Assembly (NCBI GenBank): GCA_041650635.1 | Contig: JBAZKV010000006.1 | Coordinates: forward strand, 15,291 to 79,290 | Length of the DNA: 64,000 nt | Reading direction: 5' to 3' | Origin: Candidatus Margulisiibacteriota bacterium | GTDB taxonomy: Bacteria > Margulisbacteria > WOR-1 > JAKLHX01 > JBAZKV01 | Part shown: positions 15,882 through 23,853 of the stretch, piece after piece | Numbering within the stretch: the stretch's first letter is position 1 | Layout of the letters: each line of letters opens with the position of its first letter | The notes under the pieces: model-generated | Told to the model about the DNA's origin: nothing | What the model saw: only the letters and a program-made list of their open reading frames with translations | The model's database searches: none | Program-made: the position numbers and the translations under genes

Positions 15882-18095
15882 GTGCCCGCAAACCTGATAA
15901 TAGTGGAATCGCCCGCCAAGGCAAAGACGCTTGAAAAATTTCTTGGAGGCGCCTACAGCGTCAAGGCCAGCGGCGGTCATGTGATAGACCTGCCGGTCAA
16001 GTCCCTGGCTGTTGATGTTGACAACGGCTTTAAACCGCTTTACGCCCCCATTAAGGGAAAAGAGAAGGTCATAAAGGACCTTAAGGCAGCCGCAAAGTCC
16101 TCAAAACTGGTCCTGCTGGCGCCCGATCCGGACAGGGAGGGAGAGGCAATAGCCTGGCACATAGCAGGGGCCATAGACCCCAAGATCAAGGTTAAAAGAA
16201 TAGAATTTCACGAGATAACCAAAGAGGCCGTGCTTGAAGCGGTGCGCAACCCGCGCCATATAGACATGAACAGGGTCAACGCCCAGCAGGCCCGCAGGAT
16301 ACTTGACCGGCTTGTGGGATACAAGATAAGCCCCATACTATGGAAAAAAGTAAGAAAAGGGTTGTCGGCCGGAAGGGTCCAGTCCGTTGCGGTAAGGCTG
16401 ATAGTTGAAAAAGAGAAAGAGATCCAGAGATTTACGGCACAGGAATACTGGAGCATCACCGCCTTCCTCAAAAAGCCCGGCTCTCTTGAGCCTTTCTCGG
16501 CATCCGTACATTCAAAGGACGGCGCGCAGATAAAAATAGAGACGAAGGAAGCCGCCGACAGGGTCCTGAAAGATCTGGAAGGAGCCGTGTTTGAGGTATC
16601 AGAGGTCAGGAAAAAAGAGCAGAAAAGACATCCTTATGCCCCTTTCATTACAAGCACTCTCCAACAGGAAGCCTTTAGAAAGTTCGGCTATCCTGCAAAA
16701 AGGACTATGAGCATAGCGCAAAGGCTTTACGAAGGCATGGACCTCAAGGACAAGGGACATGTGGGGCTGATCACTTATATGAGGACCGATTCTGTAAGAA
16801 TAGCCGACAGCGCCCTTTCTGAAGTAAGAAAGTTCATAGCGCAAAAGTATTCGGAAAAATATCTTCCTCCCGGCCCCAGGGTATACAAAACTAAGAAAAG
16901 CGCCCAGGACGCGCACGAAGCCATCCGGCCAACCTCGGTATTGAGGGATCCCGGGTCGCTTAAGAACATACTTAGCCCGGAACAGTTCAAGATCTACGGC
17001 CTTATATGGAAGCGTTTTGTCGCTTCGCAGATGGAATCGGCAGCAATGGACCAAACAAGCGCAGACATAAAAGCGGGGGACTATCTCTTCAGGGCTACGG
17101 GAAGCGTGATAAAATTTGACGGCTTTCTGGCGGTGTATGAAGAAAGCAGGGACGAAGAAGGGGAAGAAAAGACCGGCCTGCTGCCCGAGCTTAACAAAGG
17201 CGAAAAACTGACCCTGGACAGGATAGAGCCCAAACAGCATTTTACGCAGCCCCCCGCGCGCTACACCGAGGCAACGCTGGTAAAAGTTCTGGAAGAAAAA
17301 GGCATAGGGCGTCCCAGTACTTATGCCCCGATAATCGGGACCATAATAGACAGGGGTTATGTGGTGCGCGAAGGAAGGGCGCTAAAGCCCACGGAGCTCG
17401 GCATCATAACCAACGGTCTGCTCGTTAAACATTTCCCCACGGTGCTGGACATAAAATTCACAGCCCACATGGAGGACGAACTTGACGAGATAGCTGAGGG
17501 AAAGATTGACTGGGTGGCCGTGATGGAAGAATTCTATTCTCCATTCAAGGAGACGCTGGAAAAAGCCGCAAAAGAAATGCCGAAAGTGAAAATGGAGGAA
17601 AAAACGGACGAGGTCTGCGAAAAATGCGGCAGCCCCATGGTCGTTCGCCAGAGCAGGTACGGCTCCTTTCTTGCCTGCAGCGCTTTTCCAAAATGCAAGA
17701 ACACCAAGGACCTTGATTCAAAAGGAGCGATAGTTCCGGAATCTAAAGAGGTCTGCGCCAAGTGCGGCAAGCCGATGAAGGTCAAAAGGAGCAGATTCGG
17801 GAGCTTTTTGGCCTGCACCGGATATCCTAAATGCAAGAACATAGTAAGCATCCTAAACAAGACCGGAGTAAAATGCCCCGAAAAGGACTGCGGCGGGGAT
17901 ATTGTAGAAAAAAGAACAAGAAAAGGCAGGACCTTTTTTGCTTGTTCAAACTACCCCAAATGCAAATTTGCCATCTGGAACAAGCCGATCGCGGAGAACT
18001 GCCCCGATTGCGGCGCCTTTCTTGTCGAAAAGCGCACAAAGAGCTCCGTTACCAAAGAGTGCTCCAAAAAGTGCGGTTATAAGACACAGGAATAA
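15882..18095 (+). CDS. topA: DNA topoisomerase I
   Basis: This type IA topoisomerase relaxes negative supercoils. It shows the TOPRIM motif IIVESPAKAKTLEKFLG at the start and APDPDREGEAIAWH. The catalytic tyrosine is Tyr299 in TYMRTDSVR, followed by ARYTEATLVKVLEEKGIGRPSTYAPI. The C-terminus carries four zinc-ribbon repeats (C-x2-C...C-x4-5-C type, about residues 580-735), the last one degenerate. The GTG at 15882 has a strong AAGGAGGGA Shine-Dalgarno 4-6 nt upstream. A TTG at 15834 in the same frame is rejected. It is 737 aa. Confidence 0.97.
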   Translation: MPANLIIVESPAKAKTLEKFLGGAYSVKASGGHVIDLPVKSLAVDVDNGFKPLYAPIKGKEKVIKDLKAAAKSSKLVLLAPDPDREGEAIAWHIAGAIDPKIKVKRIEFHEITKEAVLEAVRNPRHIDMNRVNAQQARRILDRLVGYKISPILWKKVRKGLSAGRVQSVAVRLIVEKEKEIQRFTAQEYWSITAFLKKPGSLEPFSASVHSKDGAQIKIETKEAADRVLKDLEGAVFEVSEVRKKEQKRHPYAPFITSTLQQEAFRKFGYPAKRTMSIAQRLYEGMDLKDKGHVGLITYMRTDSVRIADSALSEVRKFIAQKYSEKYLPPGPRVYKTKKSAQDAHEAIRPTSVLRDPGSLKNILSPEQFKIYGLIWKRFVASQMESAAMDQTSADIKAGDYLFRATGSVIKFDGFLAVYEESRDEEGEEKTGLLPELNKGEKLTLDRIEPKQHFTQPPARYTEATLVKVLEEKGIGRPSTYAPIIGTIIDRGYVVREGRALKPTELGIITNGLLVKHFPTVLDIKFTAHMEDELDEIAEGKIDWVAVMEEFYSPFKETLEKAAKEMPKVKMEEKTDEVCEKCGSPMVVRQSRYGSFLACSAFPKCKNTKDLDSKGAIVPESKEVCAKCGKPMKVKRSRFGSFLACTGYPKCKNIVSILNKTGVKCPEKDCGGDIVEKRTRKGRTFFACSNYPKCKFAIWNKPIAENCPDCGAFLVEKRTKSSVTKECSKKCGYKTQE

Positions 18096-18100
18096 TTAAG

Positions 18101-18940
18101 ATGAAGACCGTAAGTACCCCGGAAAAAATGTCCGTTATCTGCGCCGGCCTAAAGTCAAAACAATATACTATCGGCTTTGTTCCGACCATGGGAGCTCTTC
18201 ATGAAGGCCATCTCACCCTGGTAAGAACGGCTAAAAAACATTGCGACAAAGTTGCGGTCAGCATCTATATCAATCCAACGCAATTCGGCCCCAAGGAAGA
18301 TCTCACTAAATACCCTCGAAATATTAAGAAAGACAGGGCTCTTCTAAAAAAAGAAGGCGTGGATCTTATCTTTCTGCCGTCAAATAAATCCATGTATCCG
18401 CAAGGATACAAGATCTTTGTTGAGGTAGCAGACCTTGGAAAGATCATGTGCGGGAATTCAAGGCCGGACCATTTTAGAGGAGTAGCGACGATAGTTTTAA
18501 AACTATTCAATATAGTTAAGCCGGATATGGCCTTTTTTGGCGCTAAAGACTTTCAACAGCAGGCAATAATAAGAAAAATGGTCCGAGACCTAAATATGGA
18601 GATCAAAATAATCACTGTTCCAACGGTAAGAGAAAAAGACGGTCTTGCGATGAGCTCAAGGAACGCTTATCTTTCGATTAAAGAAAGAAAGATTGCTCCT
18701 GTTCTTTACCGTTCATTAAAGATGGCAAAAGGCTTGGTCAAGAACGGGGAAAGAGATGCACAAAGAATTATTGCAAAGATCAGGGCCACGATAATGAAAG
18801 AAAAAATGTTTAATATCGATTATATTGATATACGCAACCCGGGAACATTGGACAAGATCAAAAAGATCAAAGGAAAAACTCTAATAGTCCTTGCCGCCTA
18901 TCTGGGAAGGACCCGCCTCATAGACAACATCACCGCCTGA
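18101..18940 (+). CDS. panC: pantothenate synthetase
   Basis: It condenses pantoate with beta-alanine using ATP. The HIGH-type motif PTMGALHEGHLTLV, the NPTQFGPKEDLTKYPR segment, PDHFRGVATIVLKLFN, FFGAKDFQQ and the KMSKS-like MSSRNAYLS are all present. It is 279 aa, the usual length. It starts 5 nt after topA, probably in the same transcript. By eye, base and codon use looks more A/T-rich than in topA. No panB or panD is in the window. Confidence 0.96.
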   Translation: MKTVSTPEKMSVICAGLKSKQYTIGFVPTMGALHEGHLTLVRTAKKHCDKVAVSIYINPTQFGPKEDLTKYPRNIKKDRALLKKEGVDLIFLPSNKSMYPQGYKIFVEVADLGKIMCGNSRPDHFRGVATIVLKLFNIVKPDMAFFGAKDFQQQAIIRKMVRDLNMEIKIITVPTVREKDGLAMSSRNAYLSIKERKIAPVLYRSLKMAKGLVKNGERDAQRIIAKIRATIMKEKMFNIDYIDIRNPGTLDKIKKIKGKTLIVLAAYLGRTRLIDNITA

Positions 18941-19003
18941 TCCTGCATACAGGCAACGATGAAGAGGGAGTCAACAACTTCATAAGATCTGCCCGAAGGC
19001 CAT

Positions 19004-19819
19004 TCAAACCCCGTGCATGCACCTGACCACGTGCAAGCAAGATACATTCCCGGTATACAGATTCACTGATACACCGTCCGGATACGTTGACGGATTCAAT
19101 GCCTTTGCCGCATCAAAACCCTGTTTGAAGAGTGCGTTATAAATTGACACCAGCCATTCCTCGGACCTGACAAGACCGTTAAGGCTGCCAAGCATTTCAG
19201 AGATCGAAGCATCCCCTTTAAGGGAAGCCTGCCGCAGCACCAATGCGCCTTTTTGATCCACAAAAAGTCCGGCAGGGTGTTCAATAATATGCCCGGGTTT
19301 TACGCGTTTAAGGCCGGCAAATGAAGGTCTTTTACTGGTATACTTCTCCATTAATCTGACCGATCCCTTCCATGAATGGTCAAGCTGCCATACATTGCCC
19401 CAAAGCACCCAGCCGGTAAGCTGAGCCGGTTTGACCGGGACCGCATATTCTGTCAGCGCTTTAGAAGTAGATTCATCAAAAAAACCTTTGATAACAGAAA
19501 ATGCATCTGGTGATACAGTCCCTATCCCAAGGACTGTTTCATCATGCTTTTTAACAAAAGCTCCGTAATAATAGCAGCTATCTTTATGAACTGTCCAGGT
19601 AGACGGCTGATAAAGCACTTTCGGAAAAAGCTGCAGAACAGAAAGCAACACATTTGCCGGCGTGCGGGCTGCTTCATCAAGATAATAGGGCCGGTCCATT
19701 TTCAGCCCGCCGGAAGCTAGTACAAAGTCCCTGATATCATCTTTTGTCGCCGCTCGCATCCTGCCAACACCGACAGACGGGGATATAACACGGATTTTGG
19801 GAACTTGTACATTTGTCAT
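19004..19819 (-). CDS. hypothetical protein, 271 aa
   Basis: I know no family for this protein. It is a soluble-looking alpha/beta sequence, rich in Trp and aromatic residues in the middle (LTGWVLWGNVWQLDHSW), with no signal peptide or membrane helix and no recognisable catalytic motif. The ATG at 19819 follows AGGAGT at a good distance, so it is probably translated. It stands alone between panC (convergent) and a 294-bp spacer. It resembles the other orphans of the window (11420-12373) only in general style. Confidence 0.55.
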   Translation of the reverse strand: MTNVQVPKIRVISPSVGVGRMRAATKDDIRDFVLASGGLKMDRPYYLDEAARTPANVLLSVLQLFPKVLYQPSTWTVHKDSCYYYGAFVKKHDETVLGIGTVSPDAFSVIKGFFDESTSKALTEYAVPVKPAQLTGWVLWGNVWQLDHSWKGSVRLMEKYTSKRPSFAGLKRVKPGHIIEHPAGLFVDQKGALVLRQASLKGDASISEMLGSLNGLVRSEEWLVSIYNALFKQGFDAAKALNPSTYPDGVSVNLYTGNVSCLHVVRCMHGV

Positions 19820-20113
19820 AAATATTTAACTCCTATTTTAAGCTCTTTAATAAAAAACTCCGCTTTTTGCAGAATTTGACTTTTTTGTCTCCACATTATT
19901 TTTTGAATGGGGCAATATTTTCATTCTAACCTATGAATTCATCGATAATATCGGGCGGATATTTCATTCTTTTTTAGAATTGCGCCTGACCGCTGTTGAT
20001 GGTGTTGAAAAATCCAGCACTCTGATTGTATTCCCCTCTCCCTATGGGAGAGGGGCTAGGGGTGAGGGGTGTTTTGCGCCCCCCCTGGCGCCAGAATTGC
20101 TACCCCCTTTATC
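19820..20113. other. 294-bp intergenic spacer before the pseudopilin operon
   Basis: The first 170 bases are A/T-rich and carry the upstream signals of the minus-strand orphan gene. The last 80 contain the palindromic repeat at 20033-20055 and a GC-rich tail. I see no gene here and no convincing promoter for the pseudopilin operon. Confidence 0.5.
20033..20055. repeat. CCCCTCTCCC palindromic repeat
   Basis: A perfect 10-bp inverted repeat (CCCCTCTCCC / GGGAGAGGGG) has a TAT loop and is followed by CTAGGGGTGAGGGG. This matches a type of dispersed palindrome common in bacterial genomes. It lies about 60 bp before the first pseudopilin gene and could act as a terminator or a REP-like element for the RAYT transposase at 21679. 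Confidence 0.6.
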
Positions 20114-20542
20114 ATGACAAAAGGCTTCACATTGATAGAGCTCATCCTGATTGTCTGCGTGATCTCTACGGTACTGGGCTTCTCTATAGAACAGATACGG
20201 CCGTTAAAAGAGAGCCTTGCTATCAGAACTTTTGCGCATCAACTATTGGGGGATCTTAACAATATTAAGCAAAGGGCCTGCCAGCGTGGGGCCGTTTATG
20301 AACTTAATTGCGAGAAATATTTATATACCATCAGCTATTTTGACAGCAAAACAGACTGCTTTGTAAAAGAACGCTCAGAACCGTTAAACAACAGCATTTT
20401 TTTTGAAAAACCCGTCAATTTCCGGTTCTCAAGCAGCGGTTTCCCCTGCCCCGGGCATATCGGGACCGCTCAAATAAAAAGCCTTACGGGAAAAGCAGCA
20501 AAAGTTATACTATCTTCCGTCGGAAGGATAAGGATAGAATGA
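20114..20542 (+). CDS. type IV pilin-like pseudopilin (GspH/FimT-like)
   Basis: The start MTKGFTLIELILIVCVIST is a class III signal peptide. Prepilin peptidase would cut before the Phe, leaving the Glu at +5 and a hydrophobic assembly helix. The rest is a small globular domain with several Cys, ending in a GspH-like strand pattern (LSSVGRIRIE). The ATG at 20114 is chosen because it gives the short leader. It overlaps the next pilin-like gene by 4 nt. As a first minor pseudopilin it probably primes a pilus or type II pseudopilus. No prepilin peptidase is in the window. Confidence 0.85.
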   Translation: MTKGFTLIELILIVCVISTVLGFSIEQIRPLKESLAIRTFAHQLLGDLNNIKQRACQRGAVYELNCEKYLYTISYFDSKTDCFVKERSEPLNNSIFFEKPVNFRFSSSGFPCPGHIGTAQIKSLTGKAAKVILSSVGRIRIE

Positions 20543-20832
20543 AAACAGGATTTACTTTGATAGAAGTCATCATTTCTGCCTGCGTCATCTCTGCCTTCTT
20601 CTCGTCCTTTTTTATATTTGTAACAAGTGACCCAGTTATCCGCAAAAGAGGCGAAAATACCCTATGCGATCTGGTCAGTATTGAATCCGCTATTGAAAGC
20701 TTAAGGAGCATTCCTTTTGAAACCATTAAAGATTCCGCTGGTATCTCGGTAAAAAAGGTTGATCCGGACACCAAGTCGATCGAGATCTCCAAAGGAGGTT
20801 ATTCAGTAGAATGCGCAATATCAAGGTTCTAG
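20539..20832 (+). CDS. minor pseudopilin (GspI/PilV-like)
   Basis: The protein is short (97 aa) and begins MKTGFTLIEVIISACVIS, a class III signal peptide with Glu+5. The small C-terminal domain fits GspI/PilV minor pilins, which are the smallest members of the tip complex. It overlaps both neighbours (4 nt upstream, 22 nt downstream), which is typical of coupled minor pilin genes. Confidence 0.82.
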   Translation: MKTGFTLIEVIISACVISAFFSSFFIFVTSDPVIRKRGENTLCDLVSIESAIESLRSIPFETIKDSAGISVKKVDPDTKSIEISKGGYSVECAISRF

Positions 20833-21254
20833 GTTTTACCCTTATTGAGCTCGCGGTCAGCTTGAGCCTTGTCTCTATAATAACCTTGCCGCTGGTCGGG
20901 CTTATGTATTCTGCGGTGAGACATGAAAACAAGACCTTTCAAAAGCAGGAAAATCTTATAAATGCCGTATCCTCTCTTGATCTTATCTGCGGAGAAATTA
21001 GATCATCAAAAGGTATCAGCGCTTCGTCTTCTACCGCAAGGCTTGTTCTACTTTTTGACGCCTATTCGGTCTCCTACGATCTTACGGCTGGTAAAGTCAG
21101 AAGGACAAAAAACACCGCGGCGTCTTATCTCAACCCGGACAATACTATAGAGATCCTTTCTTTTTCTTACCCGGGCACGAAAAATGTGATCACAACTATC
21201 GGCCCCAAGAGATCAAAACTGCTTTTAACCCTTGAAGCCTCGTGCAGAAATTGA
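20811..21254 (+). CDS. minor pseudopilin (GspJ/PilW-like)
   Basis: It has the prepilin start GFTLIELAVSLSLVSIITLP preceded by MRNIKVL. The GspJ-like globular part has the usual short strand pattern (ARLVLLFDAYSVSYDLTAGK). It is 147 aa. Third gene of the pseudopilin operon; the order H-I-J-K-like matches type II secretion/PilV-W-X clusters. Its 3' end overlaps the next gene by 13 nt. Exact assignment between GspJ and PilW is not possible by eye. Confidence 0.8.
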   Translation: MRNIKVLGFTLIELAVSLSLVSIITLPLVGLMYSAVRHENKTFQKQENLINAVSSLDLICGEIRSSKGISASSSTARLVLLFDAYSVSYDLTAGKVRRTKNTAASYLNPDNTIEILSFSYPGTKNVITTIGPKRSKLLLTLEASCRN

Positions 21255-21679
21255 GCAACAAAGGCTCGATACTGCTTCTTTGCCTTTTTGCCGTCTCCGT
21301 CTGCATGATGTGCCTTGCCGCAGGCGCCAGGCTCCGCCTTTTACAGATAGGAATGAACATGGAAAGACTGAACGGCACGAGGTGTTTTTACCTTGCCGAA
21401 TCAGGGCTCGAAATATCCAAGGTAAAGCTCGCTCATGACCCAGGCTGGTTTACCGACCCTTCGCACGCCGAATATGACAAAAAATGGCTTGTCGCCGGGT
21501 CAAAGGGGCAGACATTCAGGTTCGGGCGCGGGGGCTTCAAGGTCATAAAGGAACAAGGAAAAAACCGGGTTTATTCGGTCGGGTTCATCGGCAATTCAAT
21601 AGATGAAAGCAAATATTTCTGTTTTCTAAGGATGGATTATTCGGTCCCTTTTAAAAAGACGGGATGGGAGAGGTTCTAA
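21242..21679 (+). CDS. minor pilin-like protein (PilX/GspK-type)
   Basis: The N-terminus MQKLSNKGSILLLCLFAVSV is a PilX/GspK-type leader in which Gly-Ser replaces the usual Gly-Phe, and FYLAESGLEISKVKLAHDP follows. That AESGLE segment is diagnostic for PilX/GspK N-terminal regions. At 145 aa it is short for GspK. The stop TAA shares its last base with the ATG of the following transposase, which has no intergenic spacer. Confidence 0.75.
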   Translation: MQKLSNKGSILLLCLFAVSVCMMCLAAGARLRLLQIGMNMERLNGTRCFYLAESGLEISKVKLAHDPGWFTDPSHAEYDKKWLVAGSKGQTFRFGRGGFKVIKEQGKNRVYSVGFIGNSIDESKYFCFLRMDYSVPFKKTGWERF

Positions 21680-22188
21680 TGGCATTCCGGAACCCGCAAC
21701 GGCGCAAAAAAGGATTTGATTACGCCCGGAACGGGTATTATTACATCACAATCTGCACGAAATACCGGTATCCCTGGTTTGGAAAGATCCGTGATGGAAA
21801 TGTTGTGTTATCCGATTGCGGCGTCATTGTAAAAAATCAATGGGAATGGTTGGCAAAACAATACCAATATATCCGTTTGGATGAATATGTCGTAATGCCG
21901 GATCATTTTCATGGGGTCGTGCAAATTGATAATGATATCCGATGTGAACGAATGGTAGATGTCGGTCGCGACCGACATCTACAAACGAACACCACCAAAC
22001 CATTGCATGATATCATCGGCGCGTTCAAAACAACATCATCCAAAATGGTCCACATTGCGGGACATTCATTTTTTTCGTGGCAACGGTCATTTCACGACAG
22101 GATAATACGCAACGATATGGAATTATACAGGATCAGGGCATATATCAGGAATAATCCGTCGAAGGGGTATTATCAATCCTTCTTATAA
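21679..22188 (+). CDS. REP-associated tyrosine transposase (RAYT, IS200/Y1-like)
   Basis: This is a Y1 HUH single-strand transposase homologue of about 169 aa. It shows NGYYYITICTKYRYPWFG, the HUH motif MPDHFHGVV near residue 75, and the C-terminal RIRAYIRNNPSKGYY containing the likely nucleophile Tyr. RAYTs are usually single-copy and act on palindromic REP sequences. The ATG at 21679 overlaps the stop of the pilin gene and the 3' end overlaps the convergent BFN gene by 16 nt, so no flanking element ends are present. A perfect 28-bp palindrome lies inside the gene at 21955-21982. Confidence 0.9.
   Translation: MAFRNPQRRKKGFDYARNGYYYITICTKYRYPWFGKIRDGNVVLSDCGVIVKNQWEWLAKQYQYIRLDEYVVMPDHFHGVVQIDNDIRCERMVDVGRDRHLQTNTTKPLHDIIGAFKTTSSKMVHIAGHSFFSWQRSFHDRIIRNDMELYRIRAYIRNNPSKGYYQSFL
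21955..21982. repeat. perfect 28-bp palindrome inside the RAYT gene
   Basis: GTAGATGTCGGTCG is followed directly by its reverse complement with no loop. It encodes the hydrophilic linker VDVGRDRHLQ between the HUH motif and the C-terminal helix, a region that varies among RAYTs. It could be a REP-like target that landed in frame, or an extrudable cruciform. It shares the CCGACA/TGTCGG core with the palindrome at 26986-27009. Confidence 0.8.
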
Positions 22189-22664
22189 TACTGCGTAAAA
22201 TCCTCGGGTTTCATGTTGTCGATAAAATCCTTCAATTTTTTTGTTTCTTCGGCATCCTTTTCCGCATTGACCAGTTTTGCCTGCATCATCACGACCTCGG
22301 CCACAAAGATCGGGGCCTTTGACCGCACGGCAAGGGCTATGGCATCCGAGGGTCTGGAATCTATCAGGATCTTTTTGCCGTCCTTTGCTTCCAGGTCGAT
22401 AACGGCAAAAAAGGTCCCGTCCTTTACCTCGTTTATGGATATCTTATTGATCTTGGCCCCCAGCCGGGCGCAGACATCAAGCAAAAGATCATGCGTCATC
22501 GGCCTTGGGGCCTTAACCTGCTGCAGTTCCATGGCTATGGAGGTGGCTTCAAATATCCCTATCCAGATAGGCAAAAAATTTAGTTCTTCTTTGTCCTTTA
22601 GAAGGACCAGAGGGGACAGGTTCTTGGGGTCAAAGCCGAGGCCGCCGACTTCCATCTCGATCAT
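22173..22664 (-). CDS. bifunctional nuclease (BFN/DUF151) domain protein
   Basis: The BFN/DUF151 family is known from Thermotoga and plant homologues reported to have DNase/RNase activity; the function in most bacteria is unknown. The family pattern is clear: SPLVLLKDKEELNFLPIWIG, PMTHDLLLDV and the invariant DSRPSDAIALAVR near residue 105. At 163 aa it has the core domain and a short acidic C-terminal tail, without a UVR extension. It follows rplT by 2 nt and belongs to the infC-rpmI-rplT transcript. Confidence 0.88.
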   Translation of the reverse strand: MIEMEVGGLGFDPKNLSPLVLLKDKEELNFLPIWIGIFEATSIAMELQQVKAPRPMTHDLLLDVCARLGAKINKISINEVKDGTFFAVIDLEAKDGKKILIDSRPSDAIALAVRSKAPIFVAEVVMMQAKLVNAEKDAEETKKLKDFIDNMKPEDFTQYYKKD

Positions 22665-22666
22665 GC

Positions 22667-23020
22667 TTATTTATTCCCCAGTGCGGCCTCTACTATCTTT
22701 TTGAAAGCTCCGGTATCCGACACGGCAAGATCGGCTAGCATTTTTCTGTTTATGGCTATTTTTGCTTTTTTCAACGCTCCCATCAGGACACTGTAAGAGG
22801 TCCCTTCCTTTTTCGCTGCAATGCCTATTCTTACATTCCACAGTCTTCTAAAATCGCCTTTTTTGGTGCGGCGGTCTGATGTGGCATAGGACATAGCGTG
22901 GTATACCGCCTGTTTTGAGGCCCGAAACATCTTTCTTAAGGAGCCCCTAAAACCCTTTGCCCTATTGAGGACCTTTTTCCTCTTTTTTCTTGCTACATTG
23001 CCTCTTTTGACCCTTACCAT
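22667..23020 (-). CDS. rplT: 50S ribosomal protein L20
   Basis: This 23S rRNA-binding assembly protein is 117 aa. It begins MVRVKRGNVARKKRKK and includes KGFRGSLRKMFRASKQAV and AIKRNRKMLADLA-type residues (INRKMLADLA). It lies third in infC-rpmI-rplT, the conserved operon in which L20 often represses translation. No obvious autoregulatory pseudoknot is visible in the short gaps (15-19 nt). Confidence 0.98.
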   Translation of the reverse strand: MVRVKRGNVARKKRKKVLNRAKGFRGSLRKMFRASKQAVYHAMSYATSDRRTKKGDFRRLWNVRIGIAAKKEGTSYSVLMGALKKAKIAINRKMLADLAVSDTGAFKKIVEAALGNK

Positions 23021-23035
23021 TTTTTGACGCCTTTC

Positions 23036-23242
23036 TTATAAATGCTTATAACCGGGGATCATCGCTCTTACCCTGCGGACATCGGTGTCAGACACCAGTA
23101 CCAGTTTAGAAAGCCTGCCCTTTTGTTTTGAGGTCTTCTGCTCCAGCAGATGTCTTTTATACGCTTTTTTTCTGCGTATCTTGCCGGTCCCGGTAAAACT
23201 GAACCTTTTTGCGGCCGATTTCCTTGTCTTCATCTTTGGCAT
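23036..23242 (-). CDS. rpmI: 50S ribosomal protein L35
   Basis: A 68-aa basic protein begins MPKMKTRKSAAKRFSFTGTG and contains HLLEQKTSKQKGRL, both typical of L35. It is located between infC and rplT with short gaps, the standard order. Confidence 0.97.
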   Translation of the reverse strand: MPKMKTRKSAAKRFSFTGTGKIRRKKAYKRHLLEQKTSKQKGRLSKLVLVSDTDVRRVRAMIPGYKHL

Positions 23243-23261
23243 TTTATTTCCCTCTATCCTT

Positions 23262-23771
23262 TTATTTCGGCGAGACCATCATCACCAGATTTCGGCCTTC
23301 CTGCTTGTAGCTGCCTTCGGGAGCGCCGCTGTCCGATACGACCTCGGCCATCTTTCTGAGCAGGTTTCTTCCTATTTCAGGATGGGTGGCTTCTCTTCCC
23401 CTGAAGTGGAGCGTCACCTTGACTTTGTAGCCTTTCTTTAGGAATTCCTGAGCCCTTTCGGCTTTCACTCTAAAATCGTGCTCGCCTATCTTGGGCCCCA
23501 TCTTGACTTCTTTTACCTGGCCCGCCTTGCCTGTCTTTCTGGACTGCTTTTCTTTCTTCTGGGCTTCGTATTTTATTTTGCCCAGGTCGGCTATCCTGCA
23601 GACGGGCGGATTGGCATCTGGAGATATCAGGATAAGGTCAAAACCGTTTTGCCTTGCCTTCTCTATGGCCTCACGGGTCCCCATCACCCCCGCCTGCGAG
23701 CCGTCATGGTCTATGACCCTGACCTCCCGGGCGCGGATGCTTTCGTTCGTCACATAATATCTTCCTGCTAT
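23262..23771 (-). CDS. infC: translation initiation factor IF-3, probable AUA start
   Basis: IF-3 binds the 30S subunit and rejects non-standard start codons. The body is typical: NESIRAREVRVIDHDGSQ, the lysine-rich linker, VKEVKMGPKIGEHDF and VTLHFRGREATHPEIG. No ATG exists at the right place. A TTG at 23822 would lie in the -35 box. GGAGGG sits 6 nt before an in-frame ATA at 23771, giving 169 aa; a GTG at 23753 with a weaker GGAAG is the alternative. Rare AUU/AUA-type starts are known for infC and support autoregulation, so ATA is preferred, as inference. Confidence 0.92.
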   Translation of the reverse strand: MAGRYYVTNESIRAREVRVIDHDGSQAGVMGTREAIEKARQNGFDLILISPDANPPVCRIADLGKIKYEAQKKEKQSRKTGKAGQVKEVKMGPKIGEHDFRVKAERAQEFLKKGYKVKVTLHFRGREATHPEIGRNLLRKMAEVVSDSGAPEGSYKQEGRNLVMMVSPK

Positions 23772-23793
23772 GCCAAACCCTCCGAATAGAATG

Positions 23794-23822
23794 ATTATAT
23801 CAAATGCCGCCTCGGTTGACAA
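23794..23822 (-). promoter_or_regulatory. infC-rpmI-rplT promoter
   Basis: On the minus strand, TTGTCA (23822-23817), a 17-nt spacer and a perfect TATAAT (23799-23794) precede the infC Shine-Dalgarno. The -35 overlaps the -35 of the divergent rplU promoter. Confidence 0.8.
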
Positions 23823-23844
23823 CTCCGGTATTATTTGCTAGAGT
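23816..23844 (+). promoter_or_regulatory. rplU-rpmA promoter (leaderless arrangement)
   Basis: A perfect TTGACA (23816-23821), a 17-nt spacer and TAGAGT (23839-23844) lie 9 nt before the rplU ATG. No Shine-Dalgarno is seen. The -35 shares five bases with the infC -35 on the other strand. Confidence 0.72.
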
Positions 23845-23853
23845 AAAAATATC

